64,000 bases of DNA. Source: Pelodera strongyloides. Lineage: Eukaryota; Nematoda; Chromadorea; Rhabditida; Rhabditidae. The notes beneath the pieces were generated by a model. It was not told the origin of the DNA. It saw only the letters and a program-made list of their open reading frames with translations, and searched no databases. Positions 21,113 to 35,700 of the stretch are shown piece after piece. The position numbers and the translations under genes are program-made. The DNA lies in assembly GCA_036852015.1 (NCBI GenBank), contig JAANDG010000413.1:62001-126000 (forward strand), written 5' to 3'. Position 1 is the stretch's first letter. Each line of letters opens with the position of its first letter.

Positions 21113-24100
21113 GCAACGCATAAATAGATAAACGAAGATACATATAGAAAACAAACAGTCTTTAATTATTAATCATAATTATAATCGGCTAAAACAAACG
21201 TGAATTGCCGTATAAGGTCAGGCGATATAATCCTGCTTACATATTTCTAAACCATGATTCAGTGTAAAAAAAAAAGAGAGTACAAAGTAAGGAAAACAGA
21301 ATCTCCTCATCTCACTCAAAGTTCCTTTTATTGCTCTAAAAGACATCACCCGAAAGGGAAAGCTTCATTAGATTAACAGACAGACAGACAGAGTCAGCTA
21401 CTGACATGAATTTGGTTAGAAGGTACAAATAAGAATAGAATATAGAACAGAATAGTGGAGTTGTACAAATCCAATATCCTCAGACATCTCAGGCCAGCTC
21501 GGGGTATTTTCTAGACATTTATCCAGAAACAACACGATTTGATGGCACTTCATTGCTTATGCACACGGAAAGGCGGGAAGCCGCCTCATTAGTGTCAATT
21601 ATAGTAAATGTTGAAAAAGGGAAGAAAAGGGGAGAAAGAGTGTGAGGAAGTAAAGAAAGTGTAAGGAAAGAATGAGGAATGCGCAAAGAGTTCATCCCAA
21701 ATTCCGATCCACACAAATTATAAGGAACGGATAGATAGAGTACGGATGAAAACTAAGAAGAGTATAGGGATCCTAAGGACAATTCAGATACTGCAGTCAG
21801 TGTTAGGTTCTGATGAATAGACCTAAAAAGGGATATAACCTCCTCTTTTAGTGATAAAGGTACACTGGAGGTAGTATGTAGTCTTATTGTACCCACCAGT
21901 CCAGTAACATCGTTGCTAATAAGCGATTAATTTCAGTTCAGGTTTCGGGCCAAATTAATATGGTTTTCGGATTTCTGCCTATCCCTTTTTTCGGAAAATT
22001 CGCCAAATATTTAAACGTGACAAGAGCATAGAATTAAAGTTATAAATAACCCATGATAATGTAAAATGTAAGAAAATAAACCACTGTCCACAAATTGCCA
22101 GACTAAAACAAGATTAAATCATGCACATGCAATGCACTTACAATTAGAAGAAAGTATGCAATTTGTGATATCCTATTGCTACAGATATTTTCCTTTAATG
22201 TAATCTCTGCTATGTTTACTAACGAGCAGCCTATGACAAGCAAACTTTAATATGATTGGATTAATTGTTAATATGTCCTCATAACACACTCTTGAATACT
22301 TCAGCAAGTAGACATTTGACATTCACGTCTCGACACAAAATCATTTTTATAACAAACTTCACTAGTCAATAATTCTCATTTTTAAATAAATTATGTACGT
22401 TTATTCAAAACTCAAATGTTATTGAAAAAGTTCAATGGAAATATGGAAATAGACTGTACAAAACATATATATAGCTAACAATAAAAATTGTCTGTGAGCA
22501 ATGTACTGATATGAAATCTAATAAATTACAGAAACAATTCAGTTTCAACCTTCAAAGTGCACTACAGTAGGAAACGGAAGTAGAAATTAGGATACGCGGA
22601 AATACGGAAAGTGTAATCTTGTTCTTGTAATTTACTACAATAGGATCAGCCTCCAGCGTCACGGGTAAGTGTAATGTACCAATTTCATAGTAGCGTATTC
22701 TATGTGACAGTTCTTCACGACTATGAACCTAACTAGAGCGTATAACGATCAGAATAAACTATGATTTAGTACTTAATATGAAATCGCAAAACCGGTTGGC
22801 TATAATAACGGAACAGGCGTAAGTGTAAGTGAAAAAAAGAGGATAAAACCCCCAAATTGGATCGACTGTTCGCGGGAATAAAGGCATAAAATAGGCGAAA
22901 GTGCCCCAAAGTGTCCATGCATATCCTATGTTGGTCCACTCAAAGCGAGTAATGCAGAAAAGGAAAACAGAACGCTCGACAAAAATAAATCGAATTTCAA
23001 ACTACCTGTGAGAGAAAAAAAGATACAAGCCTTATTTCAATACTATCTATCTTCAACCTTTGAACGCATTAAAAAGACAGCAGACGATTTAAACATGAAT
23101 GTCTACTTACAAAATCGTACATCTGAATTTCTAAATACCAATAAGGTCCATAATAAGGCCACATAAAGTATATAAGCAGAAGATAACCCTGTTATACAAA
23201 GAGTAAAGAACACATCCGAGAATTACCATACACCGACAAATCCCACATAGGACGCTGACACACGTAATTGTTCCACATGATACACAATAACATAATTCAA
23301 TTTTTGATGGTACAACAAAAAAACGCACACCTGGAACTCAATTATGATCTATTATAAAAATGTGGAAAGGGAAAAAGGGGAATTATTGCGTGGGAAATGG
23401 TTATGGGTAAAATGGACATCGCATCACGGCAAACCCAATTGTGACTAGCCGGATCTGGATACAAAACAGACAACCGAAATACAAAGATAAAGTTAAAACA
23501 TAATAGGGTTCATAATCATAAGTGAGGGTAATTTCATTAAAAAAAAATGCTATTTAGTACAGCAACTAAACAGTGCATGAACATTAGGAATATGAAACAG
23601 AGATGAAAAAATAAAATAAATGAACATTTGCAGCTGTTCCTTGTAATTCAAAAAGAAAAAGAAAGAAAAGGGACCGAAAGTGGTTTGTTCACCACGGCGA
23701 CAAAGAGTCTTTTTGAATAAATAGCAATAGCAACATATTCAACTTAAAAACAATGGGAACAACATTAATTACAAACAGTCAGCTGGTACGAACAGTTCGA
23801 TAATTAACGCCAACGGTAATCTATCATTAGGTAACGTTCGCCACCACAGAATGCAAATAATACAAACAATAAACAGCAAATTACTGTCCCTATATGTCCA
23901 ACAAAACAGTTGCGGTATGGGTAGTATGTAGTACAACAGTATACTACAAAGCTGTTATATGATCAAACAATTAAAGATCCACAAAGTCAAGTCAAAACTA
24001 AAAATAAGTCAAGTAATTAATGGATAAACAAAAAAAGTAAACACTAATTAACCGTAAGTACATTTTCAATAAAAATGGGGGCGAACGTTACACTAGCCAG

Positions 24101-27100
24101 CCATAGCCAAAAACTCGTATAGTTTAAATAAAACAAAAATTGAATTTGTATTTGTCCAACAAAACGGTCAAGTGAATTATAGTGTATGCAAACCGAATCA
24201 CAAGATCGTGTAGGACATAAAACCATGGATACACAATGCAATTTACTAATACAAAGCCAGTTCGGCGTAAAAAGTTATTAGTTATGTCACCATCCAGATC
24301 CAGGCTGCGTATTGGCAGTCAATAAAAATATGGTCAACTAACTGGAATAGCAGATTATGGAGCAAAACAAACAGATTAAAATATGCATTACGAAAATGTT
24401 GTAGAGTTATAAAAAGTAGCGAAAGTCTAGTTTTACCACTCTTGTGTTAGGCAATAGTGTTCGAAACAAACAATTCAAACAAAATGGATATTAACATAAC
24501 CGTGTAAAATTGTTTAAAATAAATAGTGAATTGAGGACCAACATCCTGATTACCAATTATAATTAAAGGACAAGTGACGACATACATAAAGGAGAAGCAG
24601 TCTCCACAAAAGAAGAAGGAAAATTAAAATAATGCGCCGCCCCCTTTCTATTGGGTTATTTTCCATGGATACCAGATTAAGAAATAAGTTGGATTACTCG
24701 CATTTAGAGTGCAACACCAACATGTTTGAATTCGATACTTGATAGACATTTAAATAAAATCCGAGATTTTGTCGTGCATGAATAACACATCAAGAGCACA
24801 AAGAACGAGGATTTAACAAGTGAAGGAGAGGCACTCTATGTCTATTCACGTATTCAAAGTAAATGACTGGAGCGAATGAAAAAAAGTAAAGAATAAAAGA
24901 ATGAATATATATGAATAAAGGAACAACTTACGAATAATGTGGTCATAGTGCGCACCGGAAAAGGTCAACAATGCAAAGGCAACAGGCAACATAATGTCTG
25001 TCCCACGTAAAAGGGACCATTCAGTCATAAAATAGTCCCGGCAAAGGGCATTGGCTTCAGAAAAGTTGGAAAAGAATATTTGAAAAATACACCAAAACCC
25101 CATAATGAGTTCAAATTTTCAAGAAAGCCGGTAAGGTAAATGTTTTACAAGTGTTATCTCTATTTAGCGATTCAAAAAAGTGACGTAATGCAATAGGGAG
25201 CAGGATTGGCACATAACAATACAATAAATGGACAAACCCCGCAGAATAAGTCAACAATAGTAATAAACACTACTACACGTGAATATCAAACATACTCTCT
25301 TAAGCAAGATTAAAAAAACAATAATGTGAGGACACCATAAAAATATCTTCTCGTTTGAAGTATCTAAAGCGCCTGCAACACATCTGAGCTTGTTTGTTTG
25401 GTTAATGAGTAACACCAATTCAGTGTTATCATACAAGGAAGATAATGCGCTTAAATGACGTATGTATGTACATCAAGATATACTGCGGTTTACGCTTAGC
25501 AAGTGCATTGTAACACAGACATCTAGTACATTTAGAAGTCAATAACAAGACGAGATGGCGAGAACAAGTGTATACAGAGATCAGCGTTTTGGTTTCTTCG
25601 ACAAATAACCTAAGGGTGTGGAGCCGCGAGCGGTTACAGTAAAATAAACACTGAGAGAGGAGGAAGTGACAGGCACAGAACTCTCTAGAACTCGAACACC
25701 TCAATGACAAACAATACAACTTTAAAGCATTTCATAGAGCAAGAAACAATTAGAAGTAAAGGTAACCAGCGACCCAGTCGAAATTAAATATAGATACGTG
25801 CTTATAAAAGATCTGTTTTATGCGTTCCGTCCTAATTAGGAATGTATTACGCAAAATGCAATACAAGTGTATCTTCAGAAAAGAAAATTACAGTTAGAAA
25901 AAAAAATCCATCCCACAAAATTTACGAAGAATCAATAAATAAAAAAGAACTAACCTCCTTATTATATAGATCCAAGTGGTTGATAACGTTGATGCCCTCA
26001 GAAAGCACCGTTTGCCGATCAACGGCTACCCGTGTACACTACGAACTGAAAGAATATACCTTAAAACACACATTCTTAAAACATTCCAAACAATTTAACT
26101 AAGAAAACATACTAACAGACAAAATATCAACAAAAAAACTAGATATAAACAAGCTAAAAATAGGTTCGTCCACTTCAAACCTACAAATTAAATAAACTAC
26201 GAATAAAGGAAATAAGGAAAATATCAAAATGCATACAAAAACAAATCCAACTTGTTCGGGTAATGAAAAGGGTATTCGAAACCCCTTGAGTAATACATAA
26301 ACGATTGACACATGACACTTCTTCTTTACTCTATTTATTAATTAAATACAACAATAAAAACCAACAACACTGAGACCATATTACCATCAAAATAACACAT
26401 ATAGGAAAATACACGCAGAACTAAATTAGGTAAATAAATGATTTAATAATGTGCACTTCGTTTTAATCGACGAGTACAGGCGTTAAATATAAATATGAAT
26501 ATGAACAACACAACTAAAACAAAAAAAAGTAGTCGCGAAGACGTTTGAAACAATAAATTAACAATGTGATTTGAGCCTGAAACGCGAGACATTAAAATAT
26601 TAATTATCAAAGATTAAAAAGGTAAAATCCGGAAATAATACGGCAGACCTAAAACCTAAACTTCTCAACAAAGCAAAGATTTAGCAGATGGGAGGGAAAA
26701 ATGGAATAGAGAGGTAAAACAAGCATAGAGGAAGATAGATACACTCTTAGATAAGAGAAGGAGAGAGAAAGAGATAAGAGGGAACAAATTGAACCCACAT
26801 GGCGGGAACAGGCTGCAGAACAACAGGTTCACACAGCCACAGCCTGCCTGCAGTCTCGTCACGATAACGAACTAGCACTCAATTCAGCGTCAACCCCTAG
26901 AATTATTTCCCACTTCTCTCTCTCTCTAGCACCCTCTATTTAGAAGTTATATAGAGTCATCCAACCACGATACTAAAAATGATTAGGGAAATAAACATAA
27001 CGTAATATGTAATACCGAGTACCACAGGTGCTCTTTGACTTATTAGAAAGGGAAGAACTAACTTTATCATTAGTTAAGTGCATTTACAATCGCCCCACCT

Positions 27101-27360
27101 TCGTTCGAAAGAAAAGAAAAAGGTGAACTTCATTATCGATCTTTTAAAATGATGACCAAAGAAATCCACGCGTATTCAATCGAATCCATAAAAGAATGAT
27201 TGAAACGTATCGCGGATGCCGGAAAACGATAAAGGGAGGCAATGGAGAGCGGATGCAGAGAGATATAGAGGGGATTGAGCTGATTGAGCGGCGGTCAAAA
27301 AGAGCCGATCTGACTGAGAACATCATAGTCAGGCTGCAAAGCAAAGAGAGAGAGACAGAC

Positions 27361-27393
<33 letters not shown>

Positions 27394-27811
27394 CATAGAG
27401 AGAGACCAACACTAGACTGTTGGCAAACGACAACGTTGCAGTTCAAATTCAAATCATGTCTACAAAAATGTTAACCGAATTCTGAATAAAAGCTCAGCAC
27501 CGCGCTCCTTAGATCTAGATCGGGTTAAATGTCACTACAGATTTTCACCTACTTTAAACTTTAAGGGACAATATGCTTCAACAAAGCATGCAGTTAACAC
27601 CACCGATAATACATACAAACCTACAAGGAATCGACTAATATAGTCAGAAGGGCCACGCCAAATTCAGTGATAAAGACAACCCAGATAAGGTAAAGATAAA
27701 CAACGTTGCATAATTTGTCAGCTAGCTTAAGCAATTCGTGACAACTACCAAGTTAATGTAACGTAACCAAACCTCACTGGGGCGATAACAATAAAAGCAT
27801 TATCCAAACGA

Positions 27812-27957
27812 CTGTGGCCGTATGCACGAACTTGCCGGGAGACTCCCAGCCTCCCAGTGGGAAGTGAGAGAAAGAGAGGGATCACACAAATCGGGGATAC
27901 GCACAGCCAAATTCTCCCACCCCGGGAGGTTCCCGCTGTTCGTGCATACAGCCACTG
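27812..27957. repeat. Fold-back MITE, copy 2 of CAGTGGCCGTATGC family
   Basis: Homologue of 5252-5381: CTGTGGCCGTATGCACGAAC at the left and GTTCGTGCATACAGCCACTG at the right, with the same internal GGGAG/CTCCC arms and GAGAAAGAGAGGG block. It carries an extra segment of about 16 bases near the middle. It lies 54 bases from the smu-1 stop codon, so it may fall within or next to the smu-1 3' UTR. Confidence 0.85.
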
Positions 27958-28010
27958 GTGGTATCAAAATAAACAAACTGATAACTGATTGTAGATCCAT
28001 CTATCAGTTG

Positions 28011-31000
28011 TTAATCCTTCCACAACTTGAGAAGCGCTTCTTCTGCCCACGTGGCCACAAAGTTTTGATGCGGATGATGACATAATCCTTGCACTAGTTG
28101 CTCGGAAACCTGGAAAGAATGCCAACAAATATAAAGCAGTTAAGATATAAACGGCAGATAAGATAATCACAACGAATAAGAACATCTCTTCCGCCTATGA
28201 TAATACTAATAACACTGAAAAGAATGAAATTCTCAAAGAAAAGCACAAACCGGCATTGTATTCTCCAAATTGCCACTTAGCGTGTAGAAACAATACATCA
28301 CACCGTCTTCCGCAACCTAAACCTTTTTTTTGCAGAGAAAAGAATAAGATGGACACAAGAGATGTGTGTATACCTTCGTTACTATACGCTTGCAACGTGC
28401 ACACTACTGAAAGTAAATCCTCATCAAGTATAGAAATCTCGAATCTCTGGAGCAGGGACTAACGAAATATTTTTAGTACTAACGCTAACGCTCTTAAAAG
28501 TAATAAGTTGAAATAAACAAACCGCGTAAGCCCAGTCTCCCCTTGGGGAAAGAATGCAGTGAAGGAATTCACCACCCTCTCGCTTTCCGGATGTCATCGT
28601 TCGAATTACCTTAAAAAGGGAGACTGGAATCATTTCGATTTTAGATCAAAGCGTAATGTTGAAGAAGCACGAAGCACACACTTAAATAAAAGGAATTCAG
28701 TTAAGGAATTCTTCCAAGTCTACGTCTAACAAAACACCCCACTAACCTGTCCTTGTACGTTCACAACAAATAGTTTGTTGGATCGATTGCACACCACAAA
28801 TTGCTCAGTTTTCGGGATCTGCACAATATTGTGCACTGGGGTGTCTCCTAAAAGTTGATAATATTCAGTACATAATTTGTCGTTCCCGTGTGATTATATG
28901 ATAAATCCTTAAACACAAAACAGAGTTTATTAACTTTTTAAGTATTAAAAACCAACCATCAACTCGGAATGTGGTGTTGCATTCTCCAGACTTCGTCGAC
29001 CAAACGCGGACAGTTCCGTCGGCAGAACACGACATCTGAATGCGAATAAAGTGGAAAGTGAAATACGCCAAAAATACAACAACGGTTCAAATGTGCGATG
29101 GAATCATTAATACATTGTCATACCGCTTGGTGACTTTCCTCCGTGTAGCGTACATCGGTGACAAAGGAAGTGTGACCCCGCATCTCCTTCAGACACTTGC
29201 CAGACTTCAGTCCGAAGATCCTAGAAACATCACATGTAAGAATTTTATTTCTTTTCTGCGACACATGACACATCTCCACTTAGCGCACTTTAATTAACAC
29301 TTATATGGAACCATACGCATATAGAAAACCGCAATACGTCATAAACATAAAGACAGCAAACAGTAAACCAGGCAATTCTCTAAAACGTTGGCGATTCATC
29401 ACTGTAAAAGAAGCGATTCTAATATACAAATTATTCAACTTACTTGACTGTGAAATCATTGCTGGATGTGAGAAGGTGTGAATTGTCTCTGCTAAATCTA
29501 ATTGCTGTTACCGCAGCCGAGTGAGCGGCATCAAACCTTCTCAGTGATTCTCCTGTGGATACGCGCCACACCTGAACATAGTACGTTTATTTAACGGAAA
29601 AATAGAACTGATTTCGAACATATCACAGTATACAAAAAAAAGAATGCTCGTTCGTGCGACAGGGGCACAAATTGGATACCTTCATTTTTCCGTTCATTGC
29701 TCCAGATGCAAGCATTTCCGAGTCTCTACTAAATGCAAGCGCCGTCACACTCGTGTCCATCATCATGAGCGTATCTTGTGCCTAAAATAACTCACTATAA
29801 GGCACTACCCAATACTGGTCTGCGTCTGCATATCACTCGATAAAAAGTTTAGAAATCTATGAAAAGAAAGTCTACAGAGAGAAATCATAAAAAAAAGCAA
29901 ACCTGATATTTGAGATCCTTCCTTAGTTTTCCAGTCATATAGTTCCACACCTCAATGAATCCGTCCTTCGAACCACTCACCAACAGTTGGCCGTCGGGCG
30001 AAAATAGAGCACAAAGTGGGTAGGATTCTGAACAATCAAAATACATATAGAAACATTTAACATCTCACTACTTTTTGGACAAAACAACCAAGTTTTAACA
30101 GATTCCCCATCAAAGATAAATTCTCACTTATCGTTAGCGAAAAAAGGAAACACCCTTCAAGGAGATTAATAAAAGACGATATAATTAAAGTTAGGAAAAT
30201 ATCCTTACTTTGTCCAAATTTGATATGCCTGGCCAATTGTGTTGGATAACGTTCTTCTTCTTGCTCTTTCATAGCAGCCTTACCACGGAACAGATCAATA
30301 CGGGTACCTAAACGAAGTGCAATTGTACGCTTTATTCACATAATGCATAAAAGGGCCTTTTTATCAAGTTATCGTTTTAAACTGCAAGAATAAGAGTCTA
30401 ATGCCAGCAATAAACAAGAGTAAAACATTATCACACGATTCGTTTATCAAAGAGAAGAAACAAACCCGGAGGCAATAGTCCCTGATGTTGTTGCCATTTC
30501 AATGCTTGTTGTAAAAGGGCCAGAAGACGTGACGGAGGCACAACATTCACCTCTGAGCACAGGGCCTGTAAAGCGGTTATTCACTGCAGAGTAAAGGAAA
30601 ATGATCGGTAAATAAAGCTTATACTATGAGAATACTACCGAAATATCAGGGTCAGAGAAGACATTGAACCTATTTATATAACTGGGTTTAGGCGAATAGG
30701 CACGACACAGTGGACGTTCCAATTCAAAACTCTTAGAATTTCGCATGTAGCCAACGAAAATGCGAGAAAATACACAAATTAAAAGCCCAGACAAGACCCT
30801 GAAAACCAAATTATTAAACTGTCCCAGCTGACCAAATACAATGAACAAAGACAGTTTGAACTAGTTGGGAAAAAAAACTCATAACTTACAGTAGCTATGG
30901 CAGCTCGCCTCTTCTCTTTACTTCCGCCCTCTGCATAGACTTCACGAGGGTCGAAGTATGAACGGGCCATGAGGTTCTCCAGACGTGTATACCTCAAACA

Positions 31001-31832
31001 ACCAAGGTTACTCAACTGTTTTCCATAAGTAACTGATGGTTAAGTAATCCTTATCCTTAATAAGTATTCCTTATCTTTAAGTCTTTAATAAAGACGGCTC
31101 GTTTTAAACTTCACCTCTGAATATCCATTTGTTTGAGCAAGTGCATCGGGTCTGTCTGACGAAGAATCAGCCGAACACTTCCCAATTCGCGAAGTTCGAT
31201 CAATTCAAAGATGATCTTAACAAGAAAAAAATCGGTCATAATTCAAAATACCAATAAATGATTCACAAGGGACTATTCAGAACTTAACAGCACAAATCGC
31301 TACAACCACTGATCGCGGTAAAATTTTGAAAACAAGGATAATGCCACCTACCTGTTCATACAAATCGATCAACTTCTTTGCTGGAAGTTTGAGTGGTTGA
31401 ATGACTTTCAGCACCGTATCCCAGTGTCCAGACTGTACTTCGTGGGCAAAAGTATCAACATTGTCCACAGTGTTCAAAGCAATACTCGTTTCCTCCTGTA
31501 GGTATACCGGTTAACTCAACTACAACGCACCCACAGGCTCAGTTGCGGAAAACAAACAAAGGTTTGCAGATTAGAACAAAGCACAACATCCATACAAATA
31601 AAAACATTGGAAGCAGTGGTAAAATCGTAAAATAGCTTACCTGTAAAGTAGCCAGAGTTCGCATCAAATTGTTTTCTTTCAAATATTGCTCAATCAAGCG
31701 CACCACACTGAAAATGGCACACCTCGATTAAAAAATAAAAACCATGTAACTAGTCAGAATAAAACTGAAAGAAAAAAACCACAAAGGCAAACTGAAAACT
31801 CACTCCGCGGCTTCAATTTCGATAGAAGCCAT
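28011..31832 (-). CDS. smu-1: SMU1 spliceosomal WD40 protein
   Basis: Nuclear splicing factor acting with RED/SMU-2 in the spliceosomal B complex and affecting alternative splicing. Sixteen exons: 31804-31832, 31641-31707, 31352-31495, 31115-31215, 30890-30992, 30466-30565, 30209-30307, 29903-30027, 29680-29781, 29444-29571, 29124-29220, 28957-29035, 28747-28847, 28523-28609, 28251-28316, 28011-28109. They sum to 1527 nt (508 residues; human SMU1 is similar). The N-terminus holds a LisH motif ([20 protein letters not shown]) and a CTLH region ([19 protein letters not shown]). The C-terminal half is a WD40 propeller ([40 protein letters not shown]) ending [20 protein letters not shown]. The central [20 protein letters not shown] is typical of the family. 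The neighbours offer no functional link. Confidence 0.95.
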
Positions 31833-32732
31833 CAGGAAACGGGCAAGAAGCACAGGTCACTCCTAAACAGAACGTGAACTTACGTAAACTACAATAAATG
31901 GGCATTTGGACATGCATACACGAGATCAATGCTTATAACTACAGCAGTATGCCCAAAGAAACGAAAATCTTCCTCATTTGTAGGTAATAAATGTCCCGGA
32001 ATGTAACCACAAATTAGAAAGTGAACACGTATAAAATAAAAAACTTTATTGACACGTATTACACACATAATAATAATCACACAAAAACCAGAACCGCCGT
32101 AAGCCAAGCAATGAAGACAACAAGTAGTCAATAAATAATATGCGTTCCTTTCAGCTACTTCAGACATACTAGAAAATCATCGAACTACTAAAAGAAAAAA
32201 GTATTTAAGTGGAAAAGCAGAAAATAATTATTACGAATTATGAATAAATAATAATATCCCTAGCAATTGGGAATATAAAGAAAACCACTTCTTTCTCGAC
32301 TACCGACTAGTTATATATTTACAAACGATAAAAGTAAATCCTTATATATCACAATTATATGTACTAAAATAAAAAACATCAAACACGGAATAAATATATA
32401 AATATTTCTCAGAAACGGATAGCTACAAGTGACGATACGCACAAAAACAAGAGTGTAGCTGAGAGTTTGTCCCAGGCTCCCGGGAAAACACTATGAAACA
32501 GAAAAACCGATTGGTTCTCAGTAAGTTGTACAGTACACGGTGGTTAATTTTTTTCTTCCAAACTAACACCTACGTTCGTGCATACATTCATATAAACGCT
32601 AAGTAGCCAATATTGAAGATAAAAACGGCTATGCAGATTGATCACAGACAATAGGCAAATAGGATAAAACTAAGGCCAACCCAAAAAAGGTGTTCAAGTG
32701 CATGAACAGAACATACTGGTTTCATCTCTTAT
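31833..32732. other. Non-coding between smu-1 and GRASP
   Basis: About 900 AT-rich bases between the smu-1 start and the GRASP stop, both on the minus strand. They should hold the GRASP 3' UTR and the smu-1 promoter. No repeats or RNA genes recognised. Confidence 0.5.
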
Positions 32733-35700
32733 CTAGGCAGACGACTGCTGTTGTTGGTAGAACTGATCTGTAATGAATAAATGAAAATGAGCAAACTCAG
32801 CAAACAAAATAAGAGTACAAACTGAATAAGGAGATTTTGGAAATATGTTAGCGCTTCGCGCTACCAAAGGATATCTTAATTTTTTAACAGAACTGATTGA
32901 ATTATTCCATTCCTAGCGGCAAACATTCGAGGACAGTAACTTCAACTTTAAATGCACTAACAAATCTGACCTTGATTTCCGTGTTGTGGCGGGGGGAAAG
33001 CTCCCGGAGGCGGGGCAGCCAGATTATTGATTCCAATGGAGGAGAGTGATGGCATGGGGAAGTTAATGGGTGGGGGAGCAAATTGTTGGGGAGCCGAAGA
33101 GGAGGGAGGGTTTGTGGAGAACATTGGAGGCACTACCGAGGGTACAGCTGAAACACACAACCAATATAACATCACACGAACACGACACGAGATGGATTTG
33201 AAATTTGAATGTAGCTCATGTTTTGTGCACCCACATTTTACAGTGTCGTAGATTAATGTTAATAAAATAAACGTTTCCAACCAAATAAACGAACGTATTC
33301 CACTTACGGTTGTGTGGAGCTACCGGCGGTTGATAGAAGGTAGTGGGTGGAGCGTATGATGTAGGGGGCGGGGCATACGAAGTCGGAACAGAATACGGCA
33401 TGGGAGGCGGAGCAAACGAGGTAGGCGGGTGCGGAGGGGCATAGGCCGTGGGTTGACCATAGCTGGTCGCCGGTGGAGCAGGGTAACTAAAAACACAGTA
33501 TTTCAGAATGTACCAAAAAACCAAAACCTACGCCAGTGGGAACAAGCTCATATTACATAAACGTCACAGAGACATTACCTAACTTCTTGTGAGATTCGCA
33601 AAACACCAAAATCGTCAGCGAGATTTAGGGCGTGGTTACTTGTACTTGGTACTGGTATAGTATACTACCAGCTTACCTCTGGTTCTGGTTCTCGAATTGT
33701 TGTTGTTGGTAAGTAGGAGGATAGTTCGATGCCTGTTGTTGTTGCTGTGGGTGCCACTGAGGGGCAGTAGCCTGAAATGAATACCGCAATGAGAAAGACA
33801 AAACTTGATTATGTATATTTTTGTACCTGCCTGAAAACATATCTGCCGCAATTTTTATAGCATATTCAGAAAACAGGTTCGATACCTCGGTTTGCTGCGG
33901 TTGGGCGGGCGGCGAATGGGAGTGGGCGTGTCCGTTACAAGAGGAGTCGCCGTGCGAGTGACCGTGTCCTATACAAATATAGTATTGCTTTTCTAAGTTC
34001 CATAGGCACCAGTTCATAACCACTATATTAACAACAAACATAAAAAGTACGTGAAATAAGGAAATAACATGTCCAATTTCAATACGAAGGGCGCACAAGG
34101 AAAAAAAACTTACCTTGTCCGTTATTGTGATTCGCAGTTTCCTGGCCCAAATGCAAATTCTTCAAATCATTGGCAGCCTGAATCAAGATCAAGAACTAAC
34201 ATAAATTACATGCCATCATCGCAACTCGAAGTATACACATATTTCTCAATGCTCAAAATGGATCATCGGGAAGGAAAACAAAACAGGGTTACTTTACTAC
34301 ATAATAATAGTCTGTTGACTACATAACATAAAATATAAAATCACAATACATTATGACGGATATGCTGCAAAACATTCCATACTGGCAAGGGACAGGAATA
34401 CAGTAGTACACGTTACATAAATATAGATTTGAAACTCGAGTCGTACACAATAAAAAATGCATATCTTCCCATAAGTCAAATAAAAAGCGCGTTCACGTAC
34501 CTGCTGTGAAGAATACGCTTCCGCATGAGCTTGTTGCTGAGATGGCATCTGGAAATATGCGATACATTATACATTGTTAAGTAAATCAAAACATAAATGA
34601 AAGAGAACATTCGCATTCATCCTAATCCTATAGACCTGGAACTAACCTTCCACGAAAAATTCTCGACAAACAAACTCATTATACAATGCGTGAGAAGCTA
34701 GCCTATTAAACGTGTTCACTATGTGTACGTTCGTATCTTTTCTCATATTAACCATATCAAATATCAGCACCATTTATACAAAAAATAAAGAGCATAATAA
34801 CCCAATCATTCTCGTACCTGTGGAGGCAAATTGGGAATTGAAGTAGCTCCCGATGTTTGGGGGAGAGTAGGGGCCGAGGGCATACTCGGGGGAGCGTACC
34901 CACTCATGGGAGGCATTCCCTGCTGTACTGAAGAAGTGACGGGAGCAGAGAATTGAGAAGGATCAGGGAAATGGAGAGGAGCTGGAGCGGGAACTCCGAT
35001 CTGTTAAAAATGACAAAGATATATAGATAAAAGATGGAAATGACATAAAAAGATTGACAACACAAATAATAAAATCAAAAATAAACACTCTACACTTATG
35101 TATGAACTTCACACGCTACTTATCGTCCATTGTTAAAATAAACAACAACGAAAAGACATACAAATACTATTAGAACTAAATATAAACCTGATCAACTTGC
35201 GGAATTCCTGTATTTCCAGGCATTTGAGGTCTGACACTAGTCGGCGCAAAAACTTGTGGTGGTGGTGGGGGAATATTAGACGGTGTTCTAAAAAGTAGAC
35301 GGGAATAATAATAATAATAATAAAACAGTTAATGAGAGACAACAAAATGCCACAACCCATACAATATAAATAGTAAAATATAAACAATACTAGAAAAGAC
35401 GAACCTATCCACCGAAACAGGTATACGATGCAAATAACCGTATCCAATATCACATCCCAGACAGCCTTCGCCGCCCCACGCAGAATTGGGAGTTAACGTC
35501 ACCTAAATAGAAATCGAGTTACACCGTAAATAGGAGTAGAAAAAAAAGAAACCAACCACCTACACCTCCCTAGATCTAATTCCATATTAGGATACAAGAT
35601 ACAAGTACAAATTCGTACGTTGCGTGAAACAAATGGATTACAACGAAAGTTTTGCCGGTCACGCGGTCACCAACTACCATTCACAGGGGATACCCTGACT

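Larger units (their letters stand above)
18844..28010. other. Gene-poor region, 9.2 kb
   Basis: AT-rich, with no exon chain I can support on either strand. It separates the 5' end of the SPCA gene from the 3' end of smu-1, so it must hold the SPCA promoter and probably upstream untranslated exons. Contents seen: a direct duplication at 19695-19770 (AAAGACATCAAACCTTATAA twice), a poly-G run near 20356-20369, a tRNA-like relic, a TTAA-type MITE, a GA-rich simple repeat at about 27344-27405, and one fold-back MITE at 27812. All open frames are short and lack family features. Confidence 0.5.
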
